From: JBDHAC01 sp039588215
Lineage (GTDB): Bacteria; Gemmatimonadota; Gemmatimonadetes; Palauibacterales; Palauibacteraceae
Assembly (NCBI GenBank): GCA_039588215.1
Contig: JBDHAD010000042.1
Location: 1 to 64,000, forward strand
Direction: 5' to 3'
Length of the DNA stretch: 64,000 bases
Part shown: positions 33,834-42,156 of the stretch, piece after piece
Position numbering within the stretch: position 1 is the stretch's first letter
How the letters are laid out: every line of letters starts with the position of its first letter
Notes under the pieces: model-generated
Told to the model about the DNA's origin: nothing
Seen by the model: only the letters and a program-made list of their open reading frames with translations
The model's database searches: none
Position numbers and translations under genes: made by a program

Positions 33834-34244
33834 ATGCGGAACACGAAGGGCTTCACCCTGATCGAGCTGCTGATCGTGGTCGTGATTATCGGCATTCTTG
33901 CCGCGATCGCGATCCCGCAGTTCGCCAGCACCAAGGAGAAGGCGTTCGACGCTGCGGCGAAGAGCGATCTCCGCAACCTGATGACGGCTGAGGAGGCTTA
34001 CTTCTCCGACTATCAGGCCTACACGGACCAGACCGTGGGTGCCGGTGCGGCGGCAGACCTCGATGGTGACGGAAACGACGACTTCCAGGCGAGCCAGATG
34101 GTTGATTTGGCGGCCACGGCGTACACCGATGGCTATCAGATCACCGCGACACATGCGAGCTCGACCAAGACCTGGTGCATCAACGCGTCAGCTTCGAAGG
34201 CGAGTGGTGCCGTCGGTCAGATCACCCAGGGAGGTAGCTGCTAA
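33834..34244 (+). CDS. pilA: type IV major pilin
   Basis: 136 residues from ATG 33834 (GAGGAG 33824-33829). A very short class a leader MRNTKG precedes FTLIELLIVVVIIGILAAIA (Glu +5, Pro in AIPQF). The globular domain has a single-Asp-rich insert (LDGDGNDDFQ) resembling a Ca2+-binding loop, and two Cys near the C-terminus (WCINASAS and GGSC) likely forming the D-region disulfide. Own sigma54 promoter upstream, and a strong terminator 39 bp after the stop, so probably a highly expressed monocistronic unit. Confidence 0.95.
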   Translation: MRNTKGFTLIELLIVVVIIGILAAIAIPQFASTKEKAFDAAAKSDLRNLMTAEEAYFSDYQAYTDQTVGAGAAADLDGDGNDDFQASQMVDLAATAYTDGYQITATHASSTKTWCINASASKASGAVGQITQGGSC

Positions 34245-34282
34245 GGCAGCTCGCCCAATGGATCTTCGGATCTAAGAAAAAA

Positions 34283-34311
34283 GGCGCGGCGACCGGCCGC
34301 GCCTTTTTTTT
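34283..34311 (+). terminator. rho-independent terminator of pilin A1
   Basis: Stem GGCGCGGC (34283-34290) with GCCGCGCC (34296-34303), loop GACCG, followed by eight T; a run of A precedes the stem, so it could work in both directions. Confidence 0.92.
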
Positions 34312-34428
34312 GCTTTACGGTCGCGGAGTGCCGACCTTTGCGCCTGAAGACCTGCCCGAGCCGGACTCGACGCAGGTCGCAGAGGCGGAGGAGATGCAGG
34401 GAGGAGCCGGAAGGCGCATGGTCCATAC

Positions 34429-36912
34429 ATGGGGGTGGGCCGAGGGGGAAGGCTGCTGGCCGTCACGACGGAGCCGGCCGTGAGACGGAATCCCGCCCAC
34501 CTCGCCGTGTGGGCGCCGGTCGGGCTGCTCGCCGTTCTCGGGGGGCTCTACCTGTGGGAGCTCGTCACCATGTCGGGAGTCCCGTTCGCTCGCGACATGC
34601 AGATGTTCTTCATCCCGCAGAAGCATCTCCTGGCGGAAGCGCTCCGGGAGGGTCGCGTCCCGCTATGGTCGCCCAATATCGGAACAGGTGCCCCGTTCCT
34701 GGCCAACTTCCAGTCCGGCGTGTTCTATCCGCCGCACTGGCTCTACGCGGTACTTCCGTTCTTCCCGGCGTTCAACCTCCTGCTCGTATTCCACTTTCTC
34801 CTGGGTGGGGTCGGGAGCTACTCGCTCGCACGAAAGCTCCGATTGGACCCGACGCCGGCGTTCGCCGCCGCTGTGCTCTTCCTCTTCGGTGGCTACTTCA
34901 CGTCGCTCCTGAATCTGGTGAACGCGCTGCAGGGCGCGGCCTGGGCACCCGTCGCCGGCTACGTAGTGCTCGACCACCTGGAACGACGCTCCGTGGGATC
35001 ATTGGTGCGGCTCGTGGTCGTCATGACGCTGGCTCTACTGGCCGGTGAGCCCCAGTCGTTCCTGTTCACGATCGCCACGGCAGCCGTCATCGCCATCCTG
35101 TATCTGAGCCGGGACTCACGCGTCAGACGGAGACCCGTGGGCCTGGTCCTATCGTTGCTAATCGGAGGGCTGGTCGTGGCCGGCGTGACGATGATCCAAC
35201 TGCTGCCCACGCTCGAATACATCCAGGAATCCGGACGAGGTTCAGGAGGTTTGGTATACGGCGAGGCGAGCGCGTATTCGTTGGAGCCGATTCGGCTCCT
35301 TCACCTGCTTGTGCCGACGGACTACCGCGACCCCGTGTATAGCTTCGGACTCCGGTCGACGATCGGTCGCACCGACCCGTGGCTGTTCTCGATCTACCTG
35401 GGCGCGCTGTGGATCCCGCTCGTGTACTTCGCCTGGCGGAACCGCAGCCGCCGTAGAGAGGTGGCGGTGTGGAGCGCCGTGGCCGCGCTCGGACTCCTGC
35501 TGGCCCTCGGAGGCTTCACCCCGATCTTCCCGTGGCTGTTCGAGCACCTGCCGGGCTTCGCGACCTTCCGATTCCCGGAGAAGTACTTCTTCTTTACCGG
35601 TTTCGCGGTGGCGCTACTCGCGGGCTTCGGGGTGGAGGAGCTGCTTGCGGACCGCCGGTCCCGCCTCGATCGCTACCTGGCCGCTCTCTTGCTGACGATC
35701 GTTCTCGGGGCTCGCGTCGCGTTTCATTTCGGTCGAGACGCGCTCGAAGCGTTCGCGCGTGGCTTCAACAACGACCGGATGCTGGAAAGCTTTGACTTCG
35801 CGCACCGCATGTGGGGGCAGAACCTCTTCAAGCTGTTACTGGTGGTCGCTCTCGGACTCCTTCTGATCTGGCTGCACCGTCGCGCGCGAGTGTCGACCCG
35901 AACATTCGGGGTCCTCTTCGTCTCCCTGCTGACCGCCGACCTGCTCATCGCACACCGCGACCTGAACCCGGTCGTCGAACAGGAGTTCTACGAGCAACGT
36001 CCGCTCCTGGCCGAACATCTGCCCATTCAGGAGGTGCAGCGCGACTTCCGACTCCGCGCGACCGGCTTTCACACCCAACCCGACCGCGTACGCCTCGTGC
36101 GCGGCGTACCGCTCGATGCCCAGAAGTGGATGTGGCAGCAGACGCTCCAGCCCAACACGGGGCAGCTGATTCGGACGCTACAGCCGGATCAGTGGGACGC
36201 GATGAAGCCGCGACGTTACCGGGACAAGTGGGACTTCTACCGACTGCTTCCAGAGGCCTTTCGACGCTGGAACCTGCTCCGTCTGAACAGCGTCAAGTAC
36301 GTGTACAGCCTCGAGGCTCTGGAGCACGAGCGGTACGCCCGTGAGCACCCGCTCGACTCTTTGCCCGGACGCCTGTACGAGCTCACCGAGCCGCTCCCGA
36401 GAGCGTACATGGTGACCGCGCCCCGGTACTTCCCCGATGAGGTGGCGGCGTTGAACGCGATGCTGCTCCCGGATTTCGAACCGGGGGCTCAGGTCGCGCT
36501 CGTCGATCCGACCGGGGCCGCCGATCCCGTGACGATGCTCTCGAGCCCGGAAACGAGCGCACCGCCCTCCGCTCGCATCCTGGAGGACGAGCCGGAATCA
36601 GTGAGGGTCGCCCTCGACGGGGAGGGGGGCAGCCACCTCGTGCTGACCGACAGCTACTACCCCGGCTGGAGAGCGTTCGTGGACGGCGAAGAGCGGGAGA
36701 TCCAGCTCGCGAACTTCTTCTTCCGCGCCGTGGCACTCCGACCCGGTGACCGGGAGGTCGTGTTCCGCTACCTCCCGCGCCCCTATGAGCGCGGCCGGGC
36801 CATATCCCTGGCTACACTTCTACTGGGTGCCGTGGCGCTCGCAATCGGTGCGCTCGGCGCCCGCGTTCGGCGCCTTCGCGAAGATCTGACGGAGCCAGCT
36901 TCCATCCGTTGA
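34429..36912 (+). CDS. YfhO-family membrane protein (putative GT-C-type glycosyltransferase)
   Basis: 827 residues with about 13 hydrophobic segments in the first ~500 and a periplasmic C-terminal domain that ends before a last TM. YfhO-like marks: FARDMQMFFIPQK (Asp after TM1), PLWSPNIGTGAPFLANFQSG, and the C-terminal YYPGWRAFVDGEEREIQ motif. YfhO proteins are linked to cell-surface glycosylation. Placed between two major pilin genes, it could modify pilin or a surface polymer; this is inference from position. Start at ATG 34429 is provisional because no good ribosome site is seen. Confidence 0.75.
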   Translation: MGVGRGGRLLAVTTEPAVRRNPAHLAVWAPVGLLAVLGGLYLWELVTMSGVPFARDMQMFFIPQKHLLAEALREGRVPLWSPNIGTGAPFLANFQSGVFYPPHWLYAVLPFFPAFNLLLVFHFLLGGVGSYSLARKLRLDPTPAFAAAVLFLFGGYFTSLLNLVNALQGAAWAPVAGYVVLDHLERRSVGSLVRLVVVMTLALLAGEPQSFLFTIATAAVIAILYLSRDSRVRRRPVGLVLSLLIGGLVVAGVTMIQLLPTLEYIQESGRGSGGLVYGEASAYSLEPIRLLHLLVPTDYRDPVYSFGLRSTIGRTDPWLFSIYLGALWIPLVYFAWRNRSRRREVAVWSAVAALGLLLALGGFTPIFPWLFEHLPGFATFRFPEKYFFFTGFAVALLAGFGVEELLADRRSRLDRYLAALLLTIVLGARVAFHFGRDALEAFARGFNNDRMLESFDFAHRMWGQNLFKLLLVVALGLLLIWLHRRARVSTRTFGVLFVSLLTADLLIAHRDLNPVVEQEFYEQRPLLAEHLPIQEVQRDFRLRATGFHTQPDRVRLVRGVPLDAQKWMWQQTLQPNTGQLIRTLQPDQWDAMKPRRYRDKWDFYRLLPEAFRRWNLLRLNSVKYVYSLEALEHERYAREHPLDSLPGRLYELTEPLPRAYMVTAPRYFPDEVAALNAMLLPDFEPGAQVALVDPTGAADPVTMLSSPETSAPPSARILEDEPESVRVALDGEGGSHLVLTDSYYPGWRAFVDGEEREIQLANFFFRAVALRPGDREVVFRYLPRPYERGRAISLATLLLGAVALAIGALGARVRRLREDLTEPASIR

Positions 36913-37266
36913 GCCATCGCAGCAGGTCGCCACGGATGGCCCGGTCCTCGACGGAGGGGCGGCAGCTGGGGCGACCCGCCCACACCTCGCCCCCTCACCA
37001 AACAGGAGGCCAGGCTAGGGCACCTTCCGCGGACGTGGGACGAGCCGAAAAGCTCCGTCTTGGTTGGCTCCCCCACGCTTGGCTCTCGCAATCTGCCTGA
37101 ATTGCGCGGCAAAGCCTGACGCGTTCTGCGGTCGGCACGCCACAAGCGCGGCCCAACCGCTTGATTGTAGTCAGGTTGGAGCGGTCGGCACGGGGGTTGC
37201 CCCTCCGGATCACTGCAAGCGCAAGGGCCGGTGGGAATCAGTGTTTCCGAAGTGAGTTGGTCAAAC
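36913..37266 (+). other. 354-bp regulatory region before pilin A2
   Basis: No gene visible. It holds a 12-bp direct repeat GCGGTCGGCACG at 37128 and 37181 (53 bp apart). The downstream copy is part of a complete sigma54 promoter. The upstream copy continues CCACAAGC, so it keeps GG and GC at the right spacing but has AAGC for TTGC. Between them are CCAACC/GGTTGG and ACCGCT/AGCGGT inverted repeats. The first ~200 bp show nothing clear, and no terminator for the YfhO gene is evident. Confidence 0.5.
37187..37200 (+). promoter_or_regulatory. sigma54 (-24/-12) promoter of pilin A2
   Basis: GGCACG-GGGG-TTGC, an exact consensus core. Predicted transcription start about 37211-37213, leaving a ~55-nt leader. 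It probably also drives the following minor-pilin genes, since no separate promoter is evident before them. Confidence 0.75.
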
Positions 37267-37632
37267 ATGAAGCGTCGCACACGCGGATTTACGCTAATAG
37301 AACTCCTCATCGTGATGGTGGTGATCGCGATCCTGGTCGCGGTCGTCATCCCCCAGCTGTTCGGTACGAAGGATAAGGCCTTCGTCGCCTCGATGCGCTC
37401 GGACCTACGGAATCTTCAGACGTCCGAGGAGGCGTACTTCTCCGACTGGCAAACCTACACGAGCAACCTGTCCGACCTCGGGCGCATGTTCATCACGTCT
37501 CCCAACGTCACGGTGACGATCGACAGCGCGACGGCCACGGGGTGGGGGGCCAGCGCGACGCATTCCGCCTCGAGCCACACCTGCTCGGTCGCCGCCACGA
37601 TCCAGCACGTCGGAAGCCCGACCTGTCCGTAA
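37267..37632 (+). CDS. second type IV pilin
   Basis: 121 residues. Leader MKRRTRG precedes FTLIELLIVMVVIAILVAVV, with Pro in VIPQLFGTKDKAF. The stretch SMRSDLRNLQTSEEAYFSDWQTYTS parallels pilin A1 closely (SDLRNLMTAEEAYFSDYQAYT), so the two are paralogues. Cys pair at HTCSV and PTCP. Being shorter and lacking the DGDGND loop, it may be an alternative major subunit or a pseudopilin. Own sigma54 promoter. ATG 37267 lacks a strong ribosome site. Confidence 0.93.
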   Translation: MKRRTRGFTLIELLIVMVVIAILVAVVIPQLFGTKDKAFVASMRSDLRNLQTSEEAYFSDWQTYTSNLSDLGRMFITSPNVTVTIDSATATGWGASATHSASSHTCSVAATIQHVGSPTCP

Positions 37633-37703
37633 CCGGGATGACAGCCGCTTGATCCGCTCCTTCACCTCTGGGGTGCCACACCCTCGAGTGAAGGAGGTAG
37701 TCG

Positions 37704-38180
37704 GTGCCTGGAAGATCTCGCACCTGGACGCCATTGCCTATCCGACCGACCGAACGGGGCCTCACGCTCCCCGAGCTCATCACCGCGCTGTCCATGCTGG
37801 CCGTACTCGCGGCCCTCACTCTTCCGACCTTCGATGTGCTCGCGCGGTTGTCGCTGGATCGATCCGCGGACCTGGCGGCCGCTCACCTGTCTCGCGCCCG
37901 CCTGGAGGCGCTTGCGCGAAGGCAGAAGGTGGAGGTTCGATTGGCGGGTGGTGGGCGCCTCCTGCTAGTCGACGCCTCGGGCACTCGGGTCTCGGAGGTC
38001 GATCTGGCGGGCGAGGACCTTCTGGCCGTCGATTCGGCACGCATCCGACCGAGCTCGATCCGTTACAACGCGCGCGGGCAGGGCTCCCCCGGCAGCCTGT
38101 ACTTGTATCGCGGTCGCCGGGGGGTCCGTGTGATAAGCAATTTCGTGGGGCGGGTGCGGCGCCAAGGCTTCCGTTTCTAG
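37704..38180 (+). CDS. FimT/GspH-like minor prepilin
   Basis: 158 residues; GTG 37704 has AAGGAGG at 37691-37697. The leader is ~18 residues, ending in TERG|LTLPELITALSMLAVLAALT; Glu at +5 is retained, Leu replaces the usual Phe at +1. Typical FimT stretch AAAHLSRARLEALARRQKV. The basic C-terminus (GRRGVRVISNFVGRVRRQGF) is notable, since FimT proteins can bind DNA in uptake systems through a C-terminal basic tail. First of the second minor-pilin group. Confidence 0.78.
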   Translation: MPGRSRTWTPLPIRPTERGLTLPELITALSMLAVLAALTLPTFDVLARLSLDRSADLAAAHLSRARLEALARRQKVEVRLAGGGRLLLVDASGTRVSEVDLAGEDLLAVDSARIRPSSIRYNARGQGSPGSLYLYRGRRGVRVISNFVGRVRRQGFRF

Positions 38181-38428
38181 GCCCGAGCCACGAGCGAGAA
38201 TGCGCGAAGGCAACGCCCTGCCTCATTTCATGCAAAAAGTGCACGATCCCGATCACCGCAGTGCAGCTTAAGTGTACTAATTGCAACGATGTACGTTCGG
38301 GCAACGATCTTGCCCAATTCCAGCACGGATTCGACGCGCCATCTCACGCGTTTCGCGAGGGGCGCAGAGAGAGCGAGCTTCGGCGAGCCGGAGCCGCCTA
38401 ATGAGCGTTGAGTGTTGGGCACGAATCG

Positions 38429-38905
38429 ATGAGCCGAAGCAAGCGAGCTGCAAGAGACGGGAAGTTGGGGCGCAGGGGCTTCACGGTAGTGGAGCTGGCC
38501 GTGTCGATGGCAACGACGGGTGTGTTGCTCGCGATGGGCTACGGCGCGTTCAGGCAGTACGCGGAAGCCGCGACCGCGCGCAAAGCCTCGCTCCAGCTCG
38601 CAGGCGATGTGAGCCTGACGCGAAGCTTTGCGATCCAGCGTCGAGAGAGCGTGTCGCTCGTGGCCGATGAGGCGAACCGGAATTACGTGATCCGGGACAC
38701 GACCGGCACGGTCCTGATGCAGCGGAATTTCGGGGCGGGGTCGGACCTGCCGCTCACGAGCGTGGCGGTTTCGACAGCCGGCGATTCGCTGACGTTCAAC
38801 TCCCGCGGCTTGCTGCTGGGGGGCCGGGCGGAGGTGGCGCTGGGTCGGCGAGGGCGCTCACACGTGGTCGAGATCAACGCGCTCGGCCGGACCAAGATCG
38901 ATTGA
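38429..38905 (+). CDS. FimT/GspH-like minor prepilin
   Basis: 158 residues from ATG 38429; TTG 38408 is an alternative giving seven more. Leader ends GRRG|FTVVELAVSMATTGVLLAMG (Glu +5). The FimT-type region RKASLQLAGDVSLTRSFAIQRR follows. The globular part is strand-rich with DSLTFNSRGLLLGGRAEV. Two FimT-like genes in a row suggest duplication within this operon. The 248-bp gap before it holds only short unsupported frames. Confidence 0.8.
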   Translation: MSRSKRAARDGKLGRRGFTVVELAVSMATTGVLLAMGYGAFRQYAEAATARKASLQLAGDVSLTRSFAIQRRESVSLVADEANRNYVIRDTTGTVLMQRNFGAGSDLPLTSVAVSTAGDSLTFNSRGLLLGGRAEVALGRRGRSHVVEINALGRTKID

Positions 38906-38932
38906 AGCGATCGAGGCGATAGAGGAAAGACG

Positions 38933-39337
38933 ATGAAGCGCGGACGTACGCTACGGGACCGACTGAGTGACAGCTCGGGCATCGGACTGATCGAGGTGCT
39001 CGCGGCGCTGATCATCATGTCGATCGGGATGCTGGCCATCGCGGGGATCAGCCTCCAGGTGGGGGCGCAGAACCAGTGGTCCACGTGGCAGACGGACCAG
39101 GCGTTGGCGGCGCAACAGGTGATGGAGCGTTTGCAGCGTGTGGGCTACCCGGGAACGACCAACGGGACGGATACGGTGTCGGTAGGAAACCGGAGCTACG
39201 TGGTGAACCGGGTCGTGTCACAGCCGGCCCCGCGGGTGAAGCGGGTTCAGCTGACCGTGCTGTCCTCACAGGGTGCGGCGCCCAGAGTGTTCGTGAGCCG
39301 CATCTATCAAACCCGTCAGCTTCCACCTTCGCCGTGA
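38933..39337 (+). CDS. minor prepilin, PilV-like
   Basis: 134 residues. Hydrophobic pilin helix SSG|IGLIEVLAALIIMSIGMLAIAG with Glu +5, then the PilV pattern LAAQQVMERLQRVGYPG. GAGGAAAG precedes ATG 38933. Lies 27 bp after the previous gene and 11 bp before the next, so one operon. PilV-type subunits form the priming complex with PilW, PilX and FimU. Confidence 0.82.
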   Translation: MKRGRTLRDRLSDSSGIGLIEVLAALIIMSIGMLAIAGISLQVGAQNQWSTWQTDQALAAQQVMERLQRVGYPGTTNGTDTVSVGNRSYVVNRVVSQPAPRVKRVQLTVLSSQGAAPRVFVSRIYQTRQLPPSP

Positions 39338-39348
39338 GGATCGCGACC

Positions 39349-40170
39349 ATGACTCGCCTCCGATCCGCTGGGTTCACGATCGTCGAGATCCTGATCACGA
39401 TCGTCGTGGCCGGGGTGCTCGGCGCCGCGTTGATGAGTCTCGTCTTGGGCCAGCAACGGTTCTACGGCCATAGCGACGACACCATCAACGCTCAGCAGAA
39501 CCTCCGCGCCGCGATGGATCTCATGGCGACGGAACTGCGCATGGCTTCGCCGACGGATGTCATGGTCGCGCGGTCCGACTCAGTCGTGGTTCGGTCCGAC
39601 ATCCTGCGGGCCGTGGTGTGTGACGTGACCGCTGGAGACGAGGCGACGGTGTTCGTGTACGACTCGGTCACAAGCGCGAATCTCCCGTCCGGCTTTCGGG
39701 GGACCGCTTACTCCGGTGCCTACGACTCCACGTTCGTCTACGGCGACAACTTCACACCGACGAATTCGACGGGTGGCGCGGCTCAGGCAACCTGCACGGC
39801 GAACGGCGCGCCTACAGGACAGCCGGCCTGGACGTACCGTCGGACCACCGGTTGGACCGGGGAGTTCGGCGCGGTTCCCGACCGGGGCTCGCTGATTCGT
39901 TGGTACGGCTCGCTCGCCTACAGCTTTGGAACGTCAGGCTCCAACACCGGGGACGCCCTGTGGCGAAACGCGGACGAGCTCGTCACCCCATTCGAAGTGG
40001 GTGCGGTGTTCCGGTATGTGATGGCGAACGGGTCGGTGCAGAACAGCGTGGGCGGCGGGCAGCTGGCGAACATCCGACAGATCCGGGTGGTCGTCGCCGC
40101 GACGGGGGGTGGCGTGAACCGCTTCGGTGTGCGTCGAGGGCTCACCTATGACATCCCGCTACGCAACTGA
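39349..40170 (+). CDS. minor prepilin, PilW-like
   Basis: 273 residues from ATG 39349 (GAGGA 39337-39341). GTG 39334 overlapping the previous stop is an alternative. Leader RSAG|FTIVEILITIVVAGVLGAALM, then NAQQNLRAAMDLMATELRMASP, the PilW pattern. The C-terminus has paired Cys (AVVCDVTAG and QATCTANG). It closes the second minor-pilin operon. Paralogue of 26782-27651. Confidence 0.85.
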   Translation: MTRLRSAGFTIVEILITIVVAGVLGAALMSLVLGQQRFYGHSDDTINAQQNLRAAMDLMATELRMASPTDVMVARSDSVVVRSDILRAVVCDVTAGDEATVFVYDSVTSANLPSGFRGTAYSGAYDSTFVYGDNFTPTNSTGGAAQATCTANGAPTGQPAWTYRRTTGWTGEFGAVPDRGSLIRWYGSLAYSFGTSGSNTGDALWRNADELVTPFEVGAVFRYVMANGSVQNSVGGGQLANIRQIRVVVAATGGGVNRFGVRRGLTYDIPLRN

Positions 40171-40299
40171 CTTTGGCGTAGCCGATCCAGTGACGCTCTT
40201 ACTCTGGGCCGGAAACAGGAGCAGGACCTTTGCGACGTGAGACGACGAGCATGACGGACGCGAACCAGGGACTCGTGCGAGGGGGCGGACCGCTCGGCG

Positions 40300-40320
40300 A
40301 ACCCACGGAATACGTGGGTT
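40300..40320. promoter_or_regulatory. 8-bp dyad overlapping the pilM promoter (operator candidate)
   Basis: AACCCACG-GAATA-CGTGGGTT, a perfect inverted repeat whose last T is the first base of the TTGACA -35 box. Position fits a repressor or activator site. As RNA it would be a hairpin too early for the transcript, so a DNA-level role is more likely. Confidence 0.5.
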
Positions 40321-40348
40321 TGACACGCATGGGAACCCCGAGTAGGTT
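40320..40348 (+). promoter_or_regulatory. sigma70-type promoter of pilMNOPQ
   Basis: TTGACA (40320-40325), perfect -35, 17-nt spacer, TAGGTT (40343-40348) as a moderate -10. Predicted leader ~47 nt before pilM at 40403. No sigma54 element was found here, in contrast to the pilin genes. Confidence 0.55.
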
Positions 40349-40402
40349 TTGGCGTCCCGCCTCATCTCGTCCAGGCTTTAACGCTAACGGGCGAACATCC
40401 TT

Positions 40403-41431
40403 ATGCTGCCTTTCGGTTTAGGGCGCCGGAAGTCGACTGTCGGACTCGATGTCGGCAGTGGCTTCCTGAAGGCGTCGGTTATCGACCACAGTAAGGACAT
40501 CCCTCAGCTCGAGAAGGTCGCGGTGAGCCCGATCGAGGGCGACGCCATCGTCGATGGCGACATCGTAGACCCGGGGCTCGTTGCGGATGCGATCTCCTCC
40601 ATGTTCGAGCGCGAGAAGATCGATCAGCGTGATGTGAGCATCGGCGTGGGTGGCCGGGACGTAATCATCAAGCTGATCAAGATGGATCGCATGGATGAGG
40701 AGGAAGCTCGCGAGGTGATCCCATGGGAGGCGGAGCAGCACGTACCGTTTGATATGGACAACGTGCAGCTCGACTTCGGGGACGGCCTCCAGATGACAGT
40801 GCTCCTGGTGGCGGCGAAGCGCGAGCTCATCGAGACGCGCATCTCGCTCCTACAACAGGCGGGACTCAGCCCCGACACCGTGGATGTCGAGGCGTTCGCC
40901 CTCCACAACGCGCTCGAGGTGAACTATCCCGACGCGATGAAGGGGGTTACCGCGTTGGTCAACCTGGGGCACGACACCACGACCGTGAACGTGCTGGACG
41001 AGGGAGTGCCTGTTCTGACACGTGACCTGAGCTTTGGCACGCGTGGGCTCATCCTCGATCTGCAGCGCGAGCGCTCACTGACTGCGGAGGAGGCGGAAGC
41101 CGCTCTCCGTGGCGAGAGCGAGGATCACGGGCTCCGGGAGTTCCTCGCTGAACGCGCCCAAGAGGTCGCGCGAGGCGTCGAGCGGGCGGCCGCGTTCCTG
41201 GAGACCGACGAGATCGGGCTCGGGGTTGGGAGACTGTATCTGTGCGGTGGCGGTGTCGGAGTTCCAGGGCTTTCGGAGGTGTTGGGCGAGCGGCTGGGGG
41301 TCGAGACCCACGTCGCCAGTGCGTTCGAGCGCATCCAGGTGAAGGCGGACGCTGTCGACTACATGGAGCTTCAGGAGATGGCGCCGATGCTCATGCTGTC
41401 AGTCGGGTTGGCGCTACGACAGGCAGCCTAG
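40403..41431 (+). CDS. pilM: type IV pilus assembly protein, actin-like
   Basis: 342 residues. FtsA-like ATPase fold: STVGLDVGSGFLKASVID (phosphate 1), later LVNLGHDTTTVNVLDEG (phosphate 2) and LYLCGGGVGVPGLSEVL (adenosine motif). EEAREVIPWEAEQHVPFD is a PilM hallmark. It sits on the cytoplasmic face and binds the N-terminal tail of PilN to build the alignment complex. First gene of pilMNOPQ. Confidence 0.95.
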   Translation: MLPFGLGRRKSTVGLDVGSGFLKASVIDHSKDIPQLEKVAVSPIEGDAIVDGDIVDPGLVADAISSMFEREKIDQRDVSIGVGGRDVIIKLIKMDRMDEEEAREVIPWEAEQHVPFDMDNVQLDFGDGLQMTVLLVAAKRELIETRISLLQQAGLSPDTVDVEAFALHNALEVNYPDAMKGVTALVNLGHDTTTVNVLDEGVPVLTRDLSFGTRGLILDLQRERSLTAEEAEAALRGESEDHGLREFLAERAQEVARGVERAAAFLETDEIGLGVGRLYLCGGGVGVPGLSEVLGERLGVETHVASAFERIQVKADAVDYMELQEMAPMLMLSVGLALRQAA

Positions 41432-41484
41432 TCCCCGGCTCTCGAAGGGTGTGGGGATGACAGCTGAAGGGATCGAGAGAGCGG

Positions 41485-42153
41485 ATGATTGAAGTCAATC
41501 TTCTTCCGGAACGACAAAAGCGACGCGGCGGTCGGCGGGCAGCCTCCAGCAGGAAGGGCTCGCGGCTGAAGGGCGCCACCAAAGACAGGGACACATGGAG
41601 TATCCTCCTTGTGGTGGTCGGCGTCCTGATTCCCCTGGGCATGGGCGTCCTGTGGTGGGGCCAGCGGTCGATCGCGAACGGGCTCGAATCACGGCTCGAG
41701 GTGGCGACCGCTGATTCGGCGCGGCTCGCCGATCTCCGGGCGGTGAGCGACAGCCTATCTGCGCGGAGACAGCTCATCCGCGAGCGAGTCTCGCTCGTCG
41801 AGCAGCTGGATCGCAACCGATTCGTGTGGCCACACATGCTGGATGAGATCAGCCGAGCACTGCCTCAGCTCGCGTGGCTCACGAACCTGCGGCAGATATC
41901 GCCGCTGCCTTCAGCGACAGTACAGATACAGGGCCTGGCGGCCAACCCGCTGGCAATCACGGAGTACGTTCGGAATCTGGAGGCGTCGACGTACGTCTCG
42001 GAGGTGCGGATCCTGGGCAGCCAGAAGCAGACCCTGGAAGATGATCTCATCGTCCAGGCGTTCACGCTGACCGCCCGATATGCACCACCGATGAACCAAT
42101 TCCGAACCGAGCCGATCGTCTCGATACAGCGATTCTCGAACGAGGGATCCTGA
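41485..42153 (+). CDS. pilN: type IV pilus alignment-complex protein
   Basis: 222 residues. N-terminal MIEVNLLPERQKRRGGRR is the PilM-binding INLLP motif, followed by one TM (WSILLVVVGVLIPLGMGVLWW), a coiled coil with many Arg/Glu and a ferredoxin-like periplasmic domain (LPQLAWLTNLRQISPLPSA). It pairs with PilO across the inner membrane. 53 bp after pilM and 3 bp before pilO. Confidence 0.92.
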   Translation: MIEVNLLPERQKRRGGRRAASSRKGSRLKGATKDRDTWSILLVVVGVLIPLGMGVLWWGQRSIANGLESRLEVATADSARLADLRAVSDSLSARRQLIRERVSLVEQLDRNRFVWPHMLDEISRALPQLAWLTNLRQISPLPSATVQIQGLAANPLAITEYVRNLEASTYVSEVRILGSQKQTLEDDLIVQAFTLTARYAPPMNQFRTEPIVSIQRFSNEGS

Positions 42154-42156
42154 GCA

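Noticed and set aside
38206..38401. CxxC-x11-CxxC zinc-ribbon-like translation in the gap before the second FimT
   Set aside because: The frame has no usable start codon or ribosome site near it and continues into Arg/Glu-rich sequence; likely chance in a slightly AT-richer spacer.
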